From Streptomyces albospinus (lineage in GTDB: Bacteria; Actinomycetota; Actinomycetes; Streptomycetales; Streptomycetaceae), in the NCBI RefSeq assembly GCF_014648695.1, contig NZ_BMRP01000050.1, positions 1 to 45,071 of the forward strand: a DNA stretch of 45,071 nucleotides, given 5' to 3'. A model generated the notes under the pieces. That model saw only the letters and a list, made by a program, of their open reading frames with translations. It had not been told where the DNA came from and did no database searches. Below, in pieces: positions 26,184-34,508 of the stretch (its first letter is position 1; every line of letters starts with the position of its first letter). The translations under genes and the position numbers were made by a program.

Positions 26184-27328
26184 GCCGGACCGAAGCCCCC
26201 GGGCCACCGCCGCTGGCGGGGGGAACGGCGGTGGTCCCGCGCTACGAGGTACTGGCGCACCTGTGCCGTACCCGCTGGCTGGACCTGTACGACGACTGGA
26301 GCCAGGAACGGGAGTGCCTATGTGTCGTGAAGGCAGTGCGCCCGGACCGAGGGGGCGAGTCGCCGCTGCGCGAGCGGTTGCTGCAAGAGGGCCGTCGGCT
26401 CCAGGCGTTCACCCACCCGCACCTGGTCCGAGGCTAAGAGACGGGTGAAACCCCGGAACCCTTCGTGGTGTTGGAGACCCTCACCGGGGAGACCCTCTCG
26501 CACCTCATCGACCGCCGGCGGCGCCGTCTGGCCGCCAACGACCTCGCCGTCCTCGGCCTGCATATGTGCTCGGCGCTGCACTACCTGCACGGCAACGGCC
26601 TACTGCACGTGAACCTGAAGCCGTCCAACATCGTGGTCGGCTGCCGGCGCGCAAAGCTGCTCGATCTCAGCATCGCCCGCCCACCCGGACCCGCCCCGCC
26701 GGGCATCGGCACCTTCTGTCACCTCGCTCCCGAGCAGGCCCGCGGCGGGATGCTCAGGCCCGCGGCCGACGTCTGGGGAATCGGCATCACGCTGTACGAG
26801 GCCGCGACCGGCGACGTTCCTTTCGACCACGGCGTGAGCTCCGAGGAGTGCGGAGCCCCGGCCCGGGACGCGGGCGGTGCGTCACGGAAGGAGCGGCAGG
26901 GCGCCGAGAGTGTCGAGGGCGGCGCGAGCGGCGAGGATGTCGAGGGCCCCGAGAGCGCTGGAGGCGGCGAGGGCGCTTCGGGGAGTCAGAGTGCCCAGAG
27001 CGGCGAGAACTGCTCCTACCCACAGCTGGACGAGCGGGCGCCGTCCGTCGCCGTTCGCCGGCGCCTTCCCCGTGGCCTCGCCGCGACGATCGACGGCTGC
27101 CTGGACCCCGACCCGGCCGCCCGGCCCCCGCTCGCCCAACTCGCAGCGGAACTCGACAGGTTGCTGCCTCACGGTCTGCGCCGGCCGGCGGTAGACCGGT
27201 CCGCAGGCGCCGAACCGGCCCCATCGGCCGAACCGGGAACCGATGCGTCACGCACCGTTGCCAGTGGGTACCGCATGGTGAGCGCTTCCGTCCGGTCCGT
27301 GTTCGGCACGCCGCGGGGACGATCATGA
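26180..27328 (+). pseudogene. Ser/Thr protein kinase-like protein interrupted by an in-frame TAA
   Basis: The frame from ATG 26180 (overlapping the ABC stop) and the frame resuming after a TAA at 26435-26437 are the same frame, together 382 codons of one kinase domain. Before the stop: the Lys region 'CLCVVKAVRPD' and 'LQAFTHPHLVRG'. After it: 'PFVVLETLTGETLSHLIDRR', 'ALHYLHGNGLLHVNLKPSNI', 'LLDLSIARPP', 'GTFCHLAPEQARGG', 'ADVWGIGITLYEAATGDVPF' and 'DPDPAARPPLAQLAAEL'. The catalytic loop has Asn (AAC 26612-26614) where Asp is required. The insert 'CGAPARDAGGASRKERQG' onward (about 215-275) is a low-complexity linker. Kinases of this type commonly follow ABC exporters in Streptomyces. Probably dead. 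Confidence 0.75.
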
Positions 27329-27391
27329 ACCATCACCGGGCTCGTTACGTACACCGGGTAAATCTGGCCTGGTGAGATCTGGGAGGCCCCG

Positions 27392-27817
27392 ATGTCTTCT
27401 CGTCCGGTTGGCGCTTCGCTGAGGGGGGCCGCTGCCGCCTGCGCGCTCATCAGCGCCGTGGCCCACCTCCTGATCGTCCCCGAACACCTCAAGGAAGTGC
27501 CGTACATGGGAATGCTGTTCGTGGTCGGCAGCATTGCGCTTCTCCTCGCCGCCGCAGGTCTCGCGCGGCGGAACCCCGTACCGGCCTGGCTGCTGGGCAC
27601 CCTGGTCAGCGGCGGCATGGTTCTCGGCTTCGCGCTGTCCCGCACCGTCGGGCTGCCGGACTACAAGGAAGACGGCTGGGATCCCCCCTACGGAATGCTG
27701 TCCATCGTCACCGAAGTGGGGTTCATCGTCGCCTTCGCCGCCTGGTGCCGCGCCGGGATGATGCGCACTCCGCCCACCTCGGTCAGCCGCCCGGCCGCGT
27801 CCGTGCGCGCTCGGTAG
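27392..27817 (+). CDS. small four-helix membrane protein
   Basis: 141 aa from ATG 27392 with GGGAGG six bases before it. Four predicted transmembrane helices: about 10-30 ('AAAACALISAVAHLLIV'), 40-58 ('GMLFVVGSIALLLAAAGLA'), 66-86 ('AWLLGTLVSGGMVLGFALS') and 105-122 ('MLSIVTEVGFIVAFAAW'), with both ends inside. His26 and an Asp/Glu-rich loop ('GLPDYKEDGWDPP') are notable. No family is recognised. It lies upstream of the ECF sigma/anti-sigma genes in the same direction, with a gap of about 220 bp, so it may be regulated with them. Confidence 0.7.
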   Translation: MSSRPVGASLRGAAAACALISAVAHLLIVPEHLKEVPYMGMLFVVGSIALLLAAAGLARRNPVPAWLLGTLVSGGMVLGFALSRTVGLPDYKEDGWDPPYGMLSIVTEVGFIVAFAAWCRAGMMRTPPTSVSRPAASVRAR

Positions 27818-28041
27818 CCACCGCGGCCACTGAACTCGCTGAAAGTACTTCCGTGAGTGGTGAGGCGCGCTCGCTCTTCCTTCCCATGGGCGGCCGGCCG
27901 GGGCTGTGCGACGGGTCCGTTGCGCTTGGTGTGCGGGCGACCGCGCTGCGTGGAGCGACGGTGGCGCCGAGGGAGAATGGGTGTGTGGTCTTCCGTAACC
28001 GCCAGGCAATCCGCCGGCCGGGACGGACCGTACATGAGGGT

Positions 28042-28716
28042 ATGCAGAGGTTGCAGCTCCCGGTCGGACGCATCCCGGACGAGACGCTGCTGGCTGGTCT
28101 GGCCACGGGCGACCAAGAGCTCGCCGTCACCTTCGTGCGGCGTTTCCAGCACACGGTCTTCGGCGTGGCCATCGCGGTCACCCGCGATGCGCAGCTCGCC
28201 GAGGACATCGCCCAGCAGACGTTCGAGCGTGCGTGGCGGCACGCGCAGATCTACGACTCCCGCCGCGGATCGGTGACGGCCTGGCTGACGACCATCGCGC
28301 ACAACCTCGCCATCGACGCCGTCCGCTCGCGCCCGCCGGAGCCGGTGGCCCCCAAGGACCTCGACGCGCTCCTGGGCGCGGTGACCGACACCCCCGAGGA
28401 CCAGGCGCTTGCCGACGAGGCGTCGTCCACGCTGCGGGCAGCGGTGGCGCAGCTGCCGGGCGAACAGGGCCGCGCCTTGGTGATGGCAGGCATCTACGGC
28501 ATGACGGCTCAGCAGGTCGCCGACTGGGAACACATCCCTCTGGGCACCGCCAAGACGCGGATCAGGACCGCGATGGGGAAACTGAGGGCCACCCTCACGT
28601 CTCCGGATTCCCCCTATCCCCACCCCACGTCGATGCATCCCGCGCATCCGGACCCCGCATCGACGCACCCCCCGAATCCGCACTCCGCGTCTCCGAAACG
28701 AGGCGGCCATGGCTGA
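28042..28716 (+). CDS. ECF (sigma-70 family) RNA polymerase sigma factor
   Basis: 224 aa from ATG 28042; GTG 27985, with AGGGAG upstream, is an in-frame alternative. Region 2 (about 25-95): 'FVRRFQHTVFGVAIAVTRDA', 'LAEDIAQQTFERAWRHAQIY', 'VTAWLTTIAHNLAIDAVRSR'. Region 4 (about 130-185): 'AVAQLPGEQGRALVMAGIYG', 'TAQQVADWEHIPLGTAKTRI', which recognises the -35 element. The C-terminal tail (about 190-224) is Pro/His/Ser-rich. It directs RNA polymerase to a specific regulon and is presumably held inactive by the anti-sigma factor encoded by the next gene, whose ATG overlaps this stop by 8 bases. The regulon is unknown. Confidence 0.9.
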   Translation: MQRLQLPVGRIPDETLLAGLATGDQELAVTFVRRFQHTVFGVAIAVTRDAQLAEDIAQQTFERAWRHAQIYDSRRGSVTAWLTTIAHNLAIDAVRSRPPEPVAPKDLDALLGAVTDTPEDQALADEASSTLRAAVAQLPGEQGRALVMAGIYGMTAQQVADWEHIPLGTAKTRIRTAMGKLRATLTSPDSPYPHPTSMHPAHPDPASTHPPNPHSASPKRGGHG

Positions 28717-29458
28717 CGACCTGACCTGCGAACAGCTGCACGACATCGGTGCCGAGCTGGCGCTGGGCGTGCTCTCGGGCCGGAAGCGGGCCGAGGCGGC
28801 TGAGCATCTGGACCGCTGCGCGGACTGCCGGGAGTACATCGAGCAACTCGCGCTCGTCGGCGACGGACTGCTGCGTCTCCTCCCCGACGCCGAGCCGCCG
28901 GCCGGCTTCGAGGCCCGGGTGGCACGACAGCTGACACAGGCCCAGGCTGCGCGCGACGCACGCGAGACCGGGCGCGCCCTCGGGGGTCGGCGGGCGGGGT
29001 TCCGCAGAAGCCTGAGGCTGCGGGTCGCGGCTGCCGCGGCCGTGCTCGCGCTCGGCTTCGGGTTCGGCGGCTGGGCCCTTGGCACGACCATCGAAAGCGT
29101 CGTGGCCGGCCCTGCGCAACCTGTCCGGGCCACGGTCGTGATGCTGCACGCGCAGCTGACCGGGGCCGGTGCGGGACATCAGCAACCGGCCGGTGAGGTC
29201 TATGCCCATCCCGGGTCCCCGGGCTGGGTGTTCATGTCCGTCGATCTCGCCGACGCCGGAATTCCGTACAACGGCAAGGTCATCTGCCTGCTGGAGCATG
29301 CTGACGGCACGACACACCGACTCGGCAGCTTCGACCTGCACGACGGGGACGGCTATTGGGGCGCCCCGGCCCCCGTGAACCCGGACACGCTCTCCGGTGC
29401 CCGTCTGACGTCGGCCGACGGCCGCGTTCTTGCGACCGCGCACTTCACGGCGCGGTGA
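28709..29458 (+). CDS. zinc-containing membrane anti-sigma factor (RskA-like)
   Basis: 249 aa. The N-terminal zinc anti-sigma domain has 'AEHLDRCADCREYIEQLAL': His33, Cys37 and Cys40 form the H-x3-C-x2-C motif, with His11 a likely fourth ligand. One transmembrane helix lies at about 104-125 ('AAAAVLALGFGFGGWALG'). The extracytoplasmic C-terminal domain (about 130-249; 'SPGWVFMSVDLADAG', 'LGSFDLHDGDGYWG') matches RskA-type domains. It binds and inhibits the ECF sigma factor from the overlapping upstream gene, releasing it on an envelope or redox signal. Confidence 0.9.
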   Translation: MADDLTCEQLHDIGAELALGVLSGRKRAEAAEHLDRCADCREYIEQLALVGDGLLRLLPDAEPPAGFEARVARQLTQAQAARDARETGRALGGRRAGFRRSLRLRVAAAAAVLALGFGFGGWALGTTIESVVAGPAQPVRATVVMLHAQLTGAGAGHQQPAGEVYAHPGSPGWVFMSVDLADAGIPYNGKVICLLEHADGTTHRLGSFDLHDGDGYWGAPAPVNPDTLSGARLTSADGRVLATAHFTAR

Positions 29459-29597
29459 TCGCCGCGGAGCGCTCGCCGATCACCGGCCGTGGACATCGAG
29501 TTCCTGCTGCCGCTCGGGCACTCGACGATCAAGTCCTCCATCGGGGCGGGGCGTCGTGTACTCGTGCTGTGTACGGAGCCGTCCGCGCGTGCGTCAA

Positions 29598-30660
29598 CTA
29601 CGGCGTCATCAGGCCCCAGAACAGTGCCCAGGGCACGAACACTGCGCTCGCGAGCCCCGGCAGCCCGAGGCGGGCGTGGGTCCGGCCCGTTGCCGAGGCC
29701 CTGGCCCGCCACCAACCGAGTGCTGTGGCCGCGGTCGTCAGTGCCGTCCCGGCCGCCAGGAGTTGCAGCACGAGCCAGAGCACCGGACGGTTACCGAGCA
29801 CCGGGCCGGGGGCCAGCGTCATCGCTACGAGGCCGAGGTATCCCAGGAAGCCGAGCACTGTGGCCAGCCCTGTCGTGGCCAGCCATCGCGGTGCCCGGCC
29901 GGCCCCGGGAGCGCAAGGGCGCCTGCGCAGGCGCCGTACCAGTTCCCCCAGCAGGTACGTCGCGAACGAAACGACCATGAACACTGCGGCCTGTGCCGCG
30001 GATGACGGGTATCCAGGGAGAGGGGCAGAGCATGGCTCTGCCGGACCTGGCGGGGCAGGGCGTCGTTGATTCGGTGTTCGTGCCCTGCTGCCCAGGACGC
30101 CATGGTGTCGACGTAGCCGGGCGTCAGTTGCCTGCCCCGCTGGAAACCGTCGGGTGAGACGTGCAGTTTGTGATCGGCGTGCGGGAAAAAGCGGAGCGTC
30201 ACGTCGGTGTTGCCGCCGTCGCGCAGTGCCTTCTCGACCGCACTGGCGCTTTCGGCGGGAGGCGATCGCTGGTCGTTCCCCCACATGGCGAGCACGGGCT
30301 GGCGTAGCCGCCGCAGCGCCGGCATCGGGTCGTCATCGGCCTCGGGGAGCAGACCGGTATCCGTGAGAAACCGCGTCCCGGTAACCGATATGGTCCGCAA
30401 CGGTGATCCCGCGACGCCTTCGTGCCGAAGTTTGTTCTCCAGGTACCACGCTGACTGCCGGGCCGGGGACACCCCGGATGCGCCGACCAGCACCACGTAC
30501 GAGACCTGCGTCGAGCGCGAGGCTGCCAGCGGAGCAACCCAGCCGCCCTCGCTGAATCCCCAGAGCCCGATCCTGTGGGGATCCAGATCGGCGCGCCTGC
30601 TCAGCAACCGGACACCGGCCAGGGCGTCGTCAGCCTGGCAGTCGCACAGGCACTGCTCGG
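29598..30660 (-). pseudogene. alpha/beta hydrolase fused to a membrane domain; truncated and frameshifted
   Basis: Reading from about 30660 on the minus strand, 'ADDALAGVRLL' leads into 'DPHRIGLWGFSEGGWVAPLA' (nucleophile elbow GFSEG), 'RRLRQPVLAMWGND' (Asp region) and 'FFPHADHKLHVSPDG' (catalytic His). These are the second half of an alpha/beta hydrolase. Near 30010-30050 the frame changes, and the continuation 'AAVFMVVSFATYLLGELVRR', 'GLATVLGFLGYLGLVAM', 'LWLVLQLLAAGTALTTAAT' and 'LASAVFVPWALFWGLMTP' gives three or four transmembrane helices to the stop at 29598, as in membrane-attached hydrolases of Streptomyces. The N-terminal 100-150 residues, including the oxyanion strand, are missing and no start exists. 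Non-functional. Confidence 0.65.
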
Positions 30661-30805
30661 CTTCGGCTCGGAGACGCGTTGGCTGCGAGTACCCCGGCCA
30701 AACTGCGGCAACACCTGCACCGTGTGCCCCCAGGGCGGGCTATAGGGCAGATGGTGATGGGTGTGACCTGCGCAAACACCAGTCGCAGCGCAGACGGCCG
30801 CCGCC

Positions 30806-31042
30806 CTACTTCTGGCCGGCCAAGCCGATGATGATGACCAGGACGATCAGACCGAACGCGATGGCACCGCAACCGACGCACCCGCCACCGCCGCCACCAC
30901 CGTTGATCTGCTGGGCGCCGCCCGGTACGAGATGCGGATGGCGGCGAGCGTAGTGGTCGACGATCTGCCGTTCCGCCTCGGACTCCTTGAGCCAGGGCGT
31001 GACGTAGCGGCATTCACCGCACGCATTCCGAAACGTAGCCAC
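30806..31042 (-). CDS. small tail-anchored Cys-rich protein
   Basis: 78 aa from GTG 31042, with GGGGGAG just upstream. The N-terminal half has 'CGECRYVTPWLKESEAERQI' and 'VDHYARRHP', a CxxC motif and a downstream His pair suggesting a small zinc-binding module. Then comes a poly-Gly linker with 'GCVGCG', and a C-terminal hydrophobic helix 'AIAFGLIVLVIIIGLAG' ending in QK, a tail anchor with the domain in the cytoplasm. No function known. Confidence 0.7.
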   Translation of the reverse strand: MATFRNACGECRYVTPWLKESEAERQIVDHYARRHPHLVPGGAQQINGGGGGGGCVGCGAIAFGLIVLVIIIGLAGQK

Positions 31043-31484
31043 AACTCCCCCTAGGTGTAAGCCACTTGGTTAAAGGGCAGCACGGGGCGAGCCGCTTGAC
31101 AACCCCCTCGGCATGCCCGTTCGGGGAGTGCCGGGCGGCCCTCGGGCGACCGACCGGGGGTGACCACCCCCCCACGCCGCTTCTGTCGCTGCTCCTCTGG
31201 GACGCCAGGGGCTGTCCGCCCCTGGCTCATCGGACAGGTCCTGGCGCAGGGGCCCTCTCGTCCACTGGGTTAAGGAAAACTTGACCTGGTGTTTCTCTGA
31301 TGCATGGCTCGCGCACCGAGAGCTTCAAGGCGGTGGGATCTGACGTCGACGCGCGACCTCTTCGTCCCGCATGAGGTTCGGAGGCGGGCCTCGGCGCCAG
31401 CCCCAACCGCAGGAGCCGCAGGAGGCGAACCGCCCGCGGGGAGGGCCGCGAGACCACGGAGCAGCAGACGTAGGCACGTATACC
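31043..31484. other. non-coding stretch before the sulfur module
   Basis: No supported gene. Overlapping frames are low-complexity. Operators and a hairpin begin at 31485. Confidence 0.4.
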
Positions 31485-31518
31485 CCTCCGGCGGCGGGTG
31501 GGCACCAGCCGCCGGAGG
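31485..31518 (+). promoter_or_regulatory. inverted repeat overlapping the first operator
   Basis: CCTCCGGCGGC (31485-31495) pairs exactly with GCCGCCGGAGG (31508-31518) around a 12-nt loop. The right arm overlaps the first three bases of the operator palindrome at 31516-31539. It could be a terminator insulating the module, or part of the control region. Confidence 0.5.
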
Positions 31519-31539
31519 AATACCCCCGGGGGTATTCCT
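31516..31539. promoter_or_regulatory. CsoR/CstR-type operator 1, 24-bp perfect palindrome
   Basis: The core AATACCCCCGGGGGTATT (31519-31536) extends to a perfect 24-bp palindrome. G-tract/C-tract palindromes flanked by AT are the typical operators of CsoR-family repressors, including the persulfide-sensing CstR. One repressor of this family is encoded 2.6 kb away, and the same half-site occurs at 31557-31572 and 34449-34464. Confidence 0.75.
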
Positions 31540-31556
31540 GTTAAGGTGAGCGTCAG

Positions 31557-31572
31557 ATACCCCCCGGGGTAT
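31557..31572. promoter_or_regulatory. CsoR/CstR-type operator 2
   Basis: ATACCCC-CC-GGGGTAT, 28 bases before the GTG start of the persulfide dioxygenase gene and 17 bp from operator 1. It probably overlaps the promoter or transcript start, so repressor binding would block initiation. Confidence 0.7.
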
Positions 31573-31599
31573 ATCGCTCGCTCAAGAGGAGTCGTAGTC

Positions 31600-32976
31600 G
31601 TGTTCTTCGTCGACACCCTGGAATTCGAGGGCCTGGGCAACCGCAGCTACCTGGCCGGCGGGACCCGCAGCGCGCTGGTGGTGGACCCGCCCCGCGACAT
31701 CGAGCAGGTCATCGCCGCGGCGGCGCGGCGCGGGGTGCGCATCGCCCTCGTGGCCGAGACCCACCTGCACAACGACTACGTCACCGGCGGTCTGGAGCTG
31801 GCCCGCGTGACCGGGGCCCGCTACCTGTTGCCGGCCGGGGCGTCGGTCGCCTTCGCTCGCACCCCGGTCGCCGACGGCGACACATTCACCGTGGACGAGC
31901 ACCTGGTGCTGCGGGCGATCGCCACCCCCGGTCACACCCCGCACCACACCTCCTATGTGCTGGAGGAGGACGGCCGGGGGGTCGCGGCGTTCACCGGCGG
32001 GTCGCTGCTGATCGGCACAGTGGGCCGGCCAGACCTGGTCGAGCCGCGGCTGACCGAGCAGCTGGCCCGCGCCCAGCACGCCTCGGCCCACCGGCTGGCC
32101 GACGAGCTGGACGACCAGGTCCCGGTGCTGCCCACCCACGGGTTCGGCAGCTTCTGCTCCTCCGCCCAGGCGGAGGGCGACGCGACCACGATCGGGCAGG
32201 AGCGCCGGACCAACGACGCGCTGACCAAGGACGTGGACACCTTCGTCGCCGAGCTGCTCGCCGGACTGGACGATGCGCCCGCCTACTACGCGCACATGGG
32301 CCCGGCCAACGCCGCCGGCCCCGCGCCGGTCGACCTCACCCCTCCCGCGCCCGCGGATGCCGAGGAGATCGCCTGCCGGCTGGCCGCCGGAGAGTGGGTG
32401 GTGGACCTGCGCAACCGGGTCGCCTTCGCCCAGGGGCATGTGGCCGGATCCTTCAACTTCGAGGGCCAGGGCAAGCTCGCCACCTACCTGGCCTGGCTGC
32501 TCCCGTGGGGCAAGCCGGTCACCGTGCTGGCCGAGACTCCCGAACAGGTCGCCGACGCGCAGCGGGAGCTGGTCCGGGTCGGCATAGACCGCCCGGCCGC
32601 CGCTGCCACCGGCGACCCGGCCGCATGGATCCGCGAAGGCGACCGTCTCGCCTCCTTCCGGCGCGCCCGCTTCGAGGACCTCGCCGCGGTGCGTGAGCGA
32701 GGCGAGCAGGTGCTGGTGCTGGATGTGCGGCGCGATGCCGAGCGTGCGGACGGGTTCATCGACCGCTCGGTCCACATCCCGATCCACGAACTGGCCGGCC
32801 GCATCGGCGAGTTGCCCGACGGAGTGGTGTGGGTGCACTGCGCCGGCGGGATGCGCGCGGCGATCGCCGCCTCCCTGCTCGATGCCGTCGGACGTGACGT
32901 GGTCGCCGTCGACGACGGCTTCGACGCCGCCACCGCGGCGGGTCTCACCCTCACCAGGCCCGACGGCACCGACTGA
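31600..32976 (+). CDS. persulfide dioxygenase-rhodanese fusion (MBL fold, ETHE1/CstB-like)
   Basis: 458 aa from GTG 31600, preceded by AAGAGGA; the longer frame from 31498 crosses the operators. The metallo-beta-lactamase domain (1-250) has 'ETHLHNDYVTGG' with His55, His57 and Asp59, 'ATPGHTPHHTSYV' with His112, and 'LLIGTVGRPDL', the features of ETHE1-type glutathione or coenzyme persulfide dioxygenases, which bind one Fe(II). Two rhodanese domains follow: a degenerate one (about 262-350, no active-site Cys) and a C-terminal one (about 365-455, 'VVWVHCAGGMRAAIAAS', Cys414). This is the layout of CstB-like enzymes, which oxidise persulfide to sulfite or thiosulfate. First gene of the operon, with two operators upstream. 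Confidence 0.9.
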   Translation: MFFVDTLEFEGLGNRSYLAGGTRSALVVDPPRDIEQVIAAAARRGVRIALVAETHLHNDYVTGGLELARVTGARYLLPAGASVAFARTPVADGDTFTVDEHLVLRAIATPGHTPHHTSYVLEEDGRGVAAFTGGSLLIGTVGRPDLVEPRLTEQLARAQHASAHRLADELDDQVPVLPTHGFGSFCSSAQAEGDATTIGQERRTNDALTKDVDTFVAELLAGLDDAPAYYAHMGPANAAGPAPVDLTPPAPADAEEIACRLAAGEWVVDLRNRVAFAQGHVAGSFNFEGQGKLATYLAWLLPWGKPVTVLAETPEQVADAQRELVRVGIDRPAAAATGDPAAWIREGDRLASFRRARFEDLAAVRERGEQVLVLDVRRDAERADGFIDRSVHIPIHELAGRIGELPDGVVWVHCAGGMRAAIAASLLDAVGRDVVAVDDGFDAATAAGLTLTRPDGTD

Positions 32977-33009
32977 ACGACCCCACCACCTGCATGGAGT
33001 GATCACACG

Positions 33010-33372
33010 ATGTTCTCGATTCCTCGCCGCAGCCCTGCCCGCCTCACCCCGCAGCAGGCCCATCGGCAGACCAGTGACCGGCAGGCGGTCTTGTGTGAGG
33101 TCCGCGAGCTGCCGGAGTGGCAGGCCGGGCACGCGCCCCGCGCGCTGCACCAGCCGCTGAGCCGCCTGAGGGCGGGGGCGGCTCTCCCGGCAGCCGCACG
33201 AGGAAAGCCGGTGGTCGGCATCTCCCGCTCCGGGGACCGCCCCCGCACAGCCGCCGGTCACCTCGCCGCCCGCGGCGTGGAAGCCGCCGACGTCGTCGGC
33301 GGCATGACCGCCTGGACCCGCGAGAGCCTGCCCGTCACCGGAGAACGCGGGCGCATGGGTGGCATAGCGTGA
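33010..33372 (+). CDS. single-domain rhodanese-like protein with Ser in place of the catalytic Cys
   Basis: 120 aa, starting 33 bp after the upstream stop. Rhodanese fold: 'RQAVLCEVRELPEWQAGHAP' (strand plus the 'GH..GA' loop, here GHAPRA), 'KPVVGISRSGDRPRTAAGHL' (active-site loop), and 'VVGGMTAWTRESLPVTG'. The loop C-R-S-G-x-R has become S-R-S-G-D-R: Ser72 is TCC where TGC would give Cys. It should therefore lack sulfurtransferase activity, though it could still bind sulfur species or partner proteins. Its stop overlaps the start of the TauE gene (GTGA), so it is translated with it. If the change is recent, the gene is decaying. Confidence 0.8.
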   Translation: MFSIPRRSPARLTPQQAHRQTSDRQAVLCEVRELPEWQAGHAPRALHQPLSRLRAGAALPAAARGKPVVGISRSGDRPRTAAGHLAARGVEAADVVGGMTAWTRESLPVTGERGRMGGIA

Positions 33373-34118
33373 GCGCACTGATCCTGGCCCTGGCCGCGGG
33401 CGCGGTGGTCGGGCTCGCGCTCGGCGCACTCGGCGGGGGCGGCAGCGTCCTGGCGGTGCCCGCGCTGATCTACCTGCTCGGCTTCACCCCGGCCGCCGCC
33501 ACCACAGCGAGCCTGATCATCGTCACCGCCACCTCACTCACCGCCCTGTACGCCCATGCCCGTACCGGCGACGTGCGCTGGAGGCCAGGGGCCCTGTTCG
33601 CCGCGGCCGGGCTCCTGCCCGCCGCCGCGGCAGGCGCCGTCGCCGCTCACCTGCCCCAGCCGGTACTGACCACCGCGTTCGCCGCCATCGCCGCCCTCGC
33701 CGCCATGCGCATGCTGCGCCCCGGCCGGACGGGCACCGGCCGGCCGGCGGCGGTGCGGCCGGTGAAGGCGGCGGGAGCCGGCGCAGGACTGGGCGCGCTG
33801 ACCGGACTGCTCGGGGTCGGCGGAGGCTTCCTGGCCGTCCCCGCGCTGGTCACGGTGCTGGCGTTCGAGATGCAGGCCGCCGTCGGCACCAGCCTGCTGG
33901 TCATCTCGGCGAACTCGCTCGCCTCGCTGGCCACCCGCGGTGCCACCACGGCAGGCGTCGACTGGGCGATGGTCGCCCCCTTCGCCGGGGCTGCGGTCCT
34001 CGGCGCCTGGGACGGCAAACGCCTGGCCGCCAAGGTCACCGGCCCCCTGCTTCAGAGAACCTTCGCCGTCGTGCTGCTGGTTGTCGCCGCCTACATGCCG
34101 GCCGACGCTCTCACCTGA
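33369..34118 (+). CDS. TauE/SafE-family sulfite or sulfur-oxyanion permease
   Basis: 249 aa from GTG 33369, overlapping the rhodanese stop by 4 bases. Eight hydrophobic segments in two repeats, each beginning with the Gly-rich family motif: 'LGALGGGGSVLAVPALIYLL' near the N-terminus and 'LGALTGLLGVGGGFLAVPAL' near residue 145. TauE/SafE proteins move sulfite, sulfoacetate and related anions across the membrane, usually outward. After persulfide oxidation by the first gene product, sulfite must be exported or consumed, which fits this position as last gene of the operon. It converges on the repressor gene, 31 bp away. Confidence 0.88.
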   Translation: MSALILALAAGAVVGLALGALGGGGSVLAVPALIYLLGFTPAAATTASLIIVTATSLTALYAHARTGDVRWRPGALFAAAGLLPAAAAGAVAAHLPQPVLTTAFAAIAALAAMRMLRPGRTGTGRPAAVRPVKAAGAGAGLGALTGLLGVGGGFLAVPALVTVLAFEMQAAVGTSLLVISANSLASLATRGATTAGVDWAMVAPFAGAAVLGAWDGKRLAAKVTGPLLQRTFAVVLLVVAAYMPADALT

Positions 34119-34149
34119 GCCGAGCGCTTCGGCGAGCAGCACCGGCCGC

Positions 34150-34431
34150 TCAGGCCAGCGACAAGAACAACTTCTCCAGACGGGCACGCATCTGCTCCCG
34201 GTCCTTCGAGGCGGCCATGTCCACATCGGTCAGGCAGTGCTGGAGACCGGTGGCGATGATCGCGAATCCCGCCTTGTCCAAGGCCCGGGAGGCGGCTGCC
34301 AACTGCGTGACCACGTCCTCACAGTCCCGCCCCTCCTCAATCATCTTGATCACACCGGCAATCTGGCCCTGCGCCCTGCGCAGCCGGTTGACCACCGTCT
34401 TCAGTTCCTCGGCCGCCATCGTCAAATCCAC
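34150..34431 (-). CDS. CsoR-family repressor, persulfide-sensing CstR-like
   Basis: 93 aa from GTG 34431, chosen because AAGGAG sits six bases upstream; ATG 34419 lacks such a site. All-helical DUF156 fold: 'ELKTVVNRLRRAQGQIAGVI', 'MIEEGRDCEDVVTQLAAASR', 'AGFAIIATGLQHCLTDVD'. The two conserved cysteines are Cys37 and Cys66. The copper ligand of true CsoR, a His four residues before the second Cys, is Gly62 here; Cys-Cys without that His is the pattern of CstR, which forms di- to tetrasulfide bridges when exposed to persulfide. With the sulfur genes on both sides, a role as reactive-sulfur-sensing repressor is likely. It probably binds the three ATACCC palindromes and also controls itself. Confidence 0.88.
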   Translation of the reverse strand: MDLTMAAEELKTVVNRLRRAQGQIAGVIKMIEEGRDCEDVVTQLAAASRALDKAGFAIIATGLQHCLTDVDMAASKDREQMRARLEKLFLSLA

Positions 34432-34448
34432 AGCCCACTCCTTCACAG

Positions 34449-34464
34449 ATACCCCCGTGGGTAT
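34449..34464. promoter_or_regulatory. CsoR/CstR-type operator 3 in the divergent promoter region
   Basis: ATACCC-CCGT-GGGTAT lies between the divergent repressor (start 34431) and membrane rhodanese (start 34509) genes, so one site could control both. It shares the half-site of the two operators at 31.5 kb. Confidence 0.7.
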
Positions 34465-34508
34465 TCTACCGAAGGGGGCGACCCACGAAGAGCAAAGGAA
34501 GGACACCT

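Noticed and set aside
31582..33429. 615-codon minus-strand open frame
   Set aside because: Shadow of the persulfide dioxygenase and rhodanese genes.
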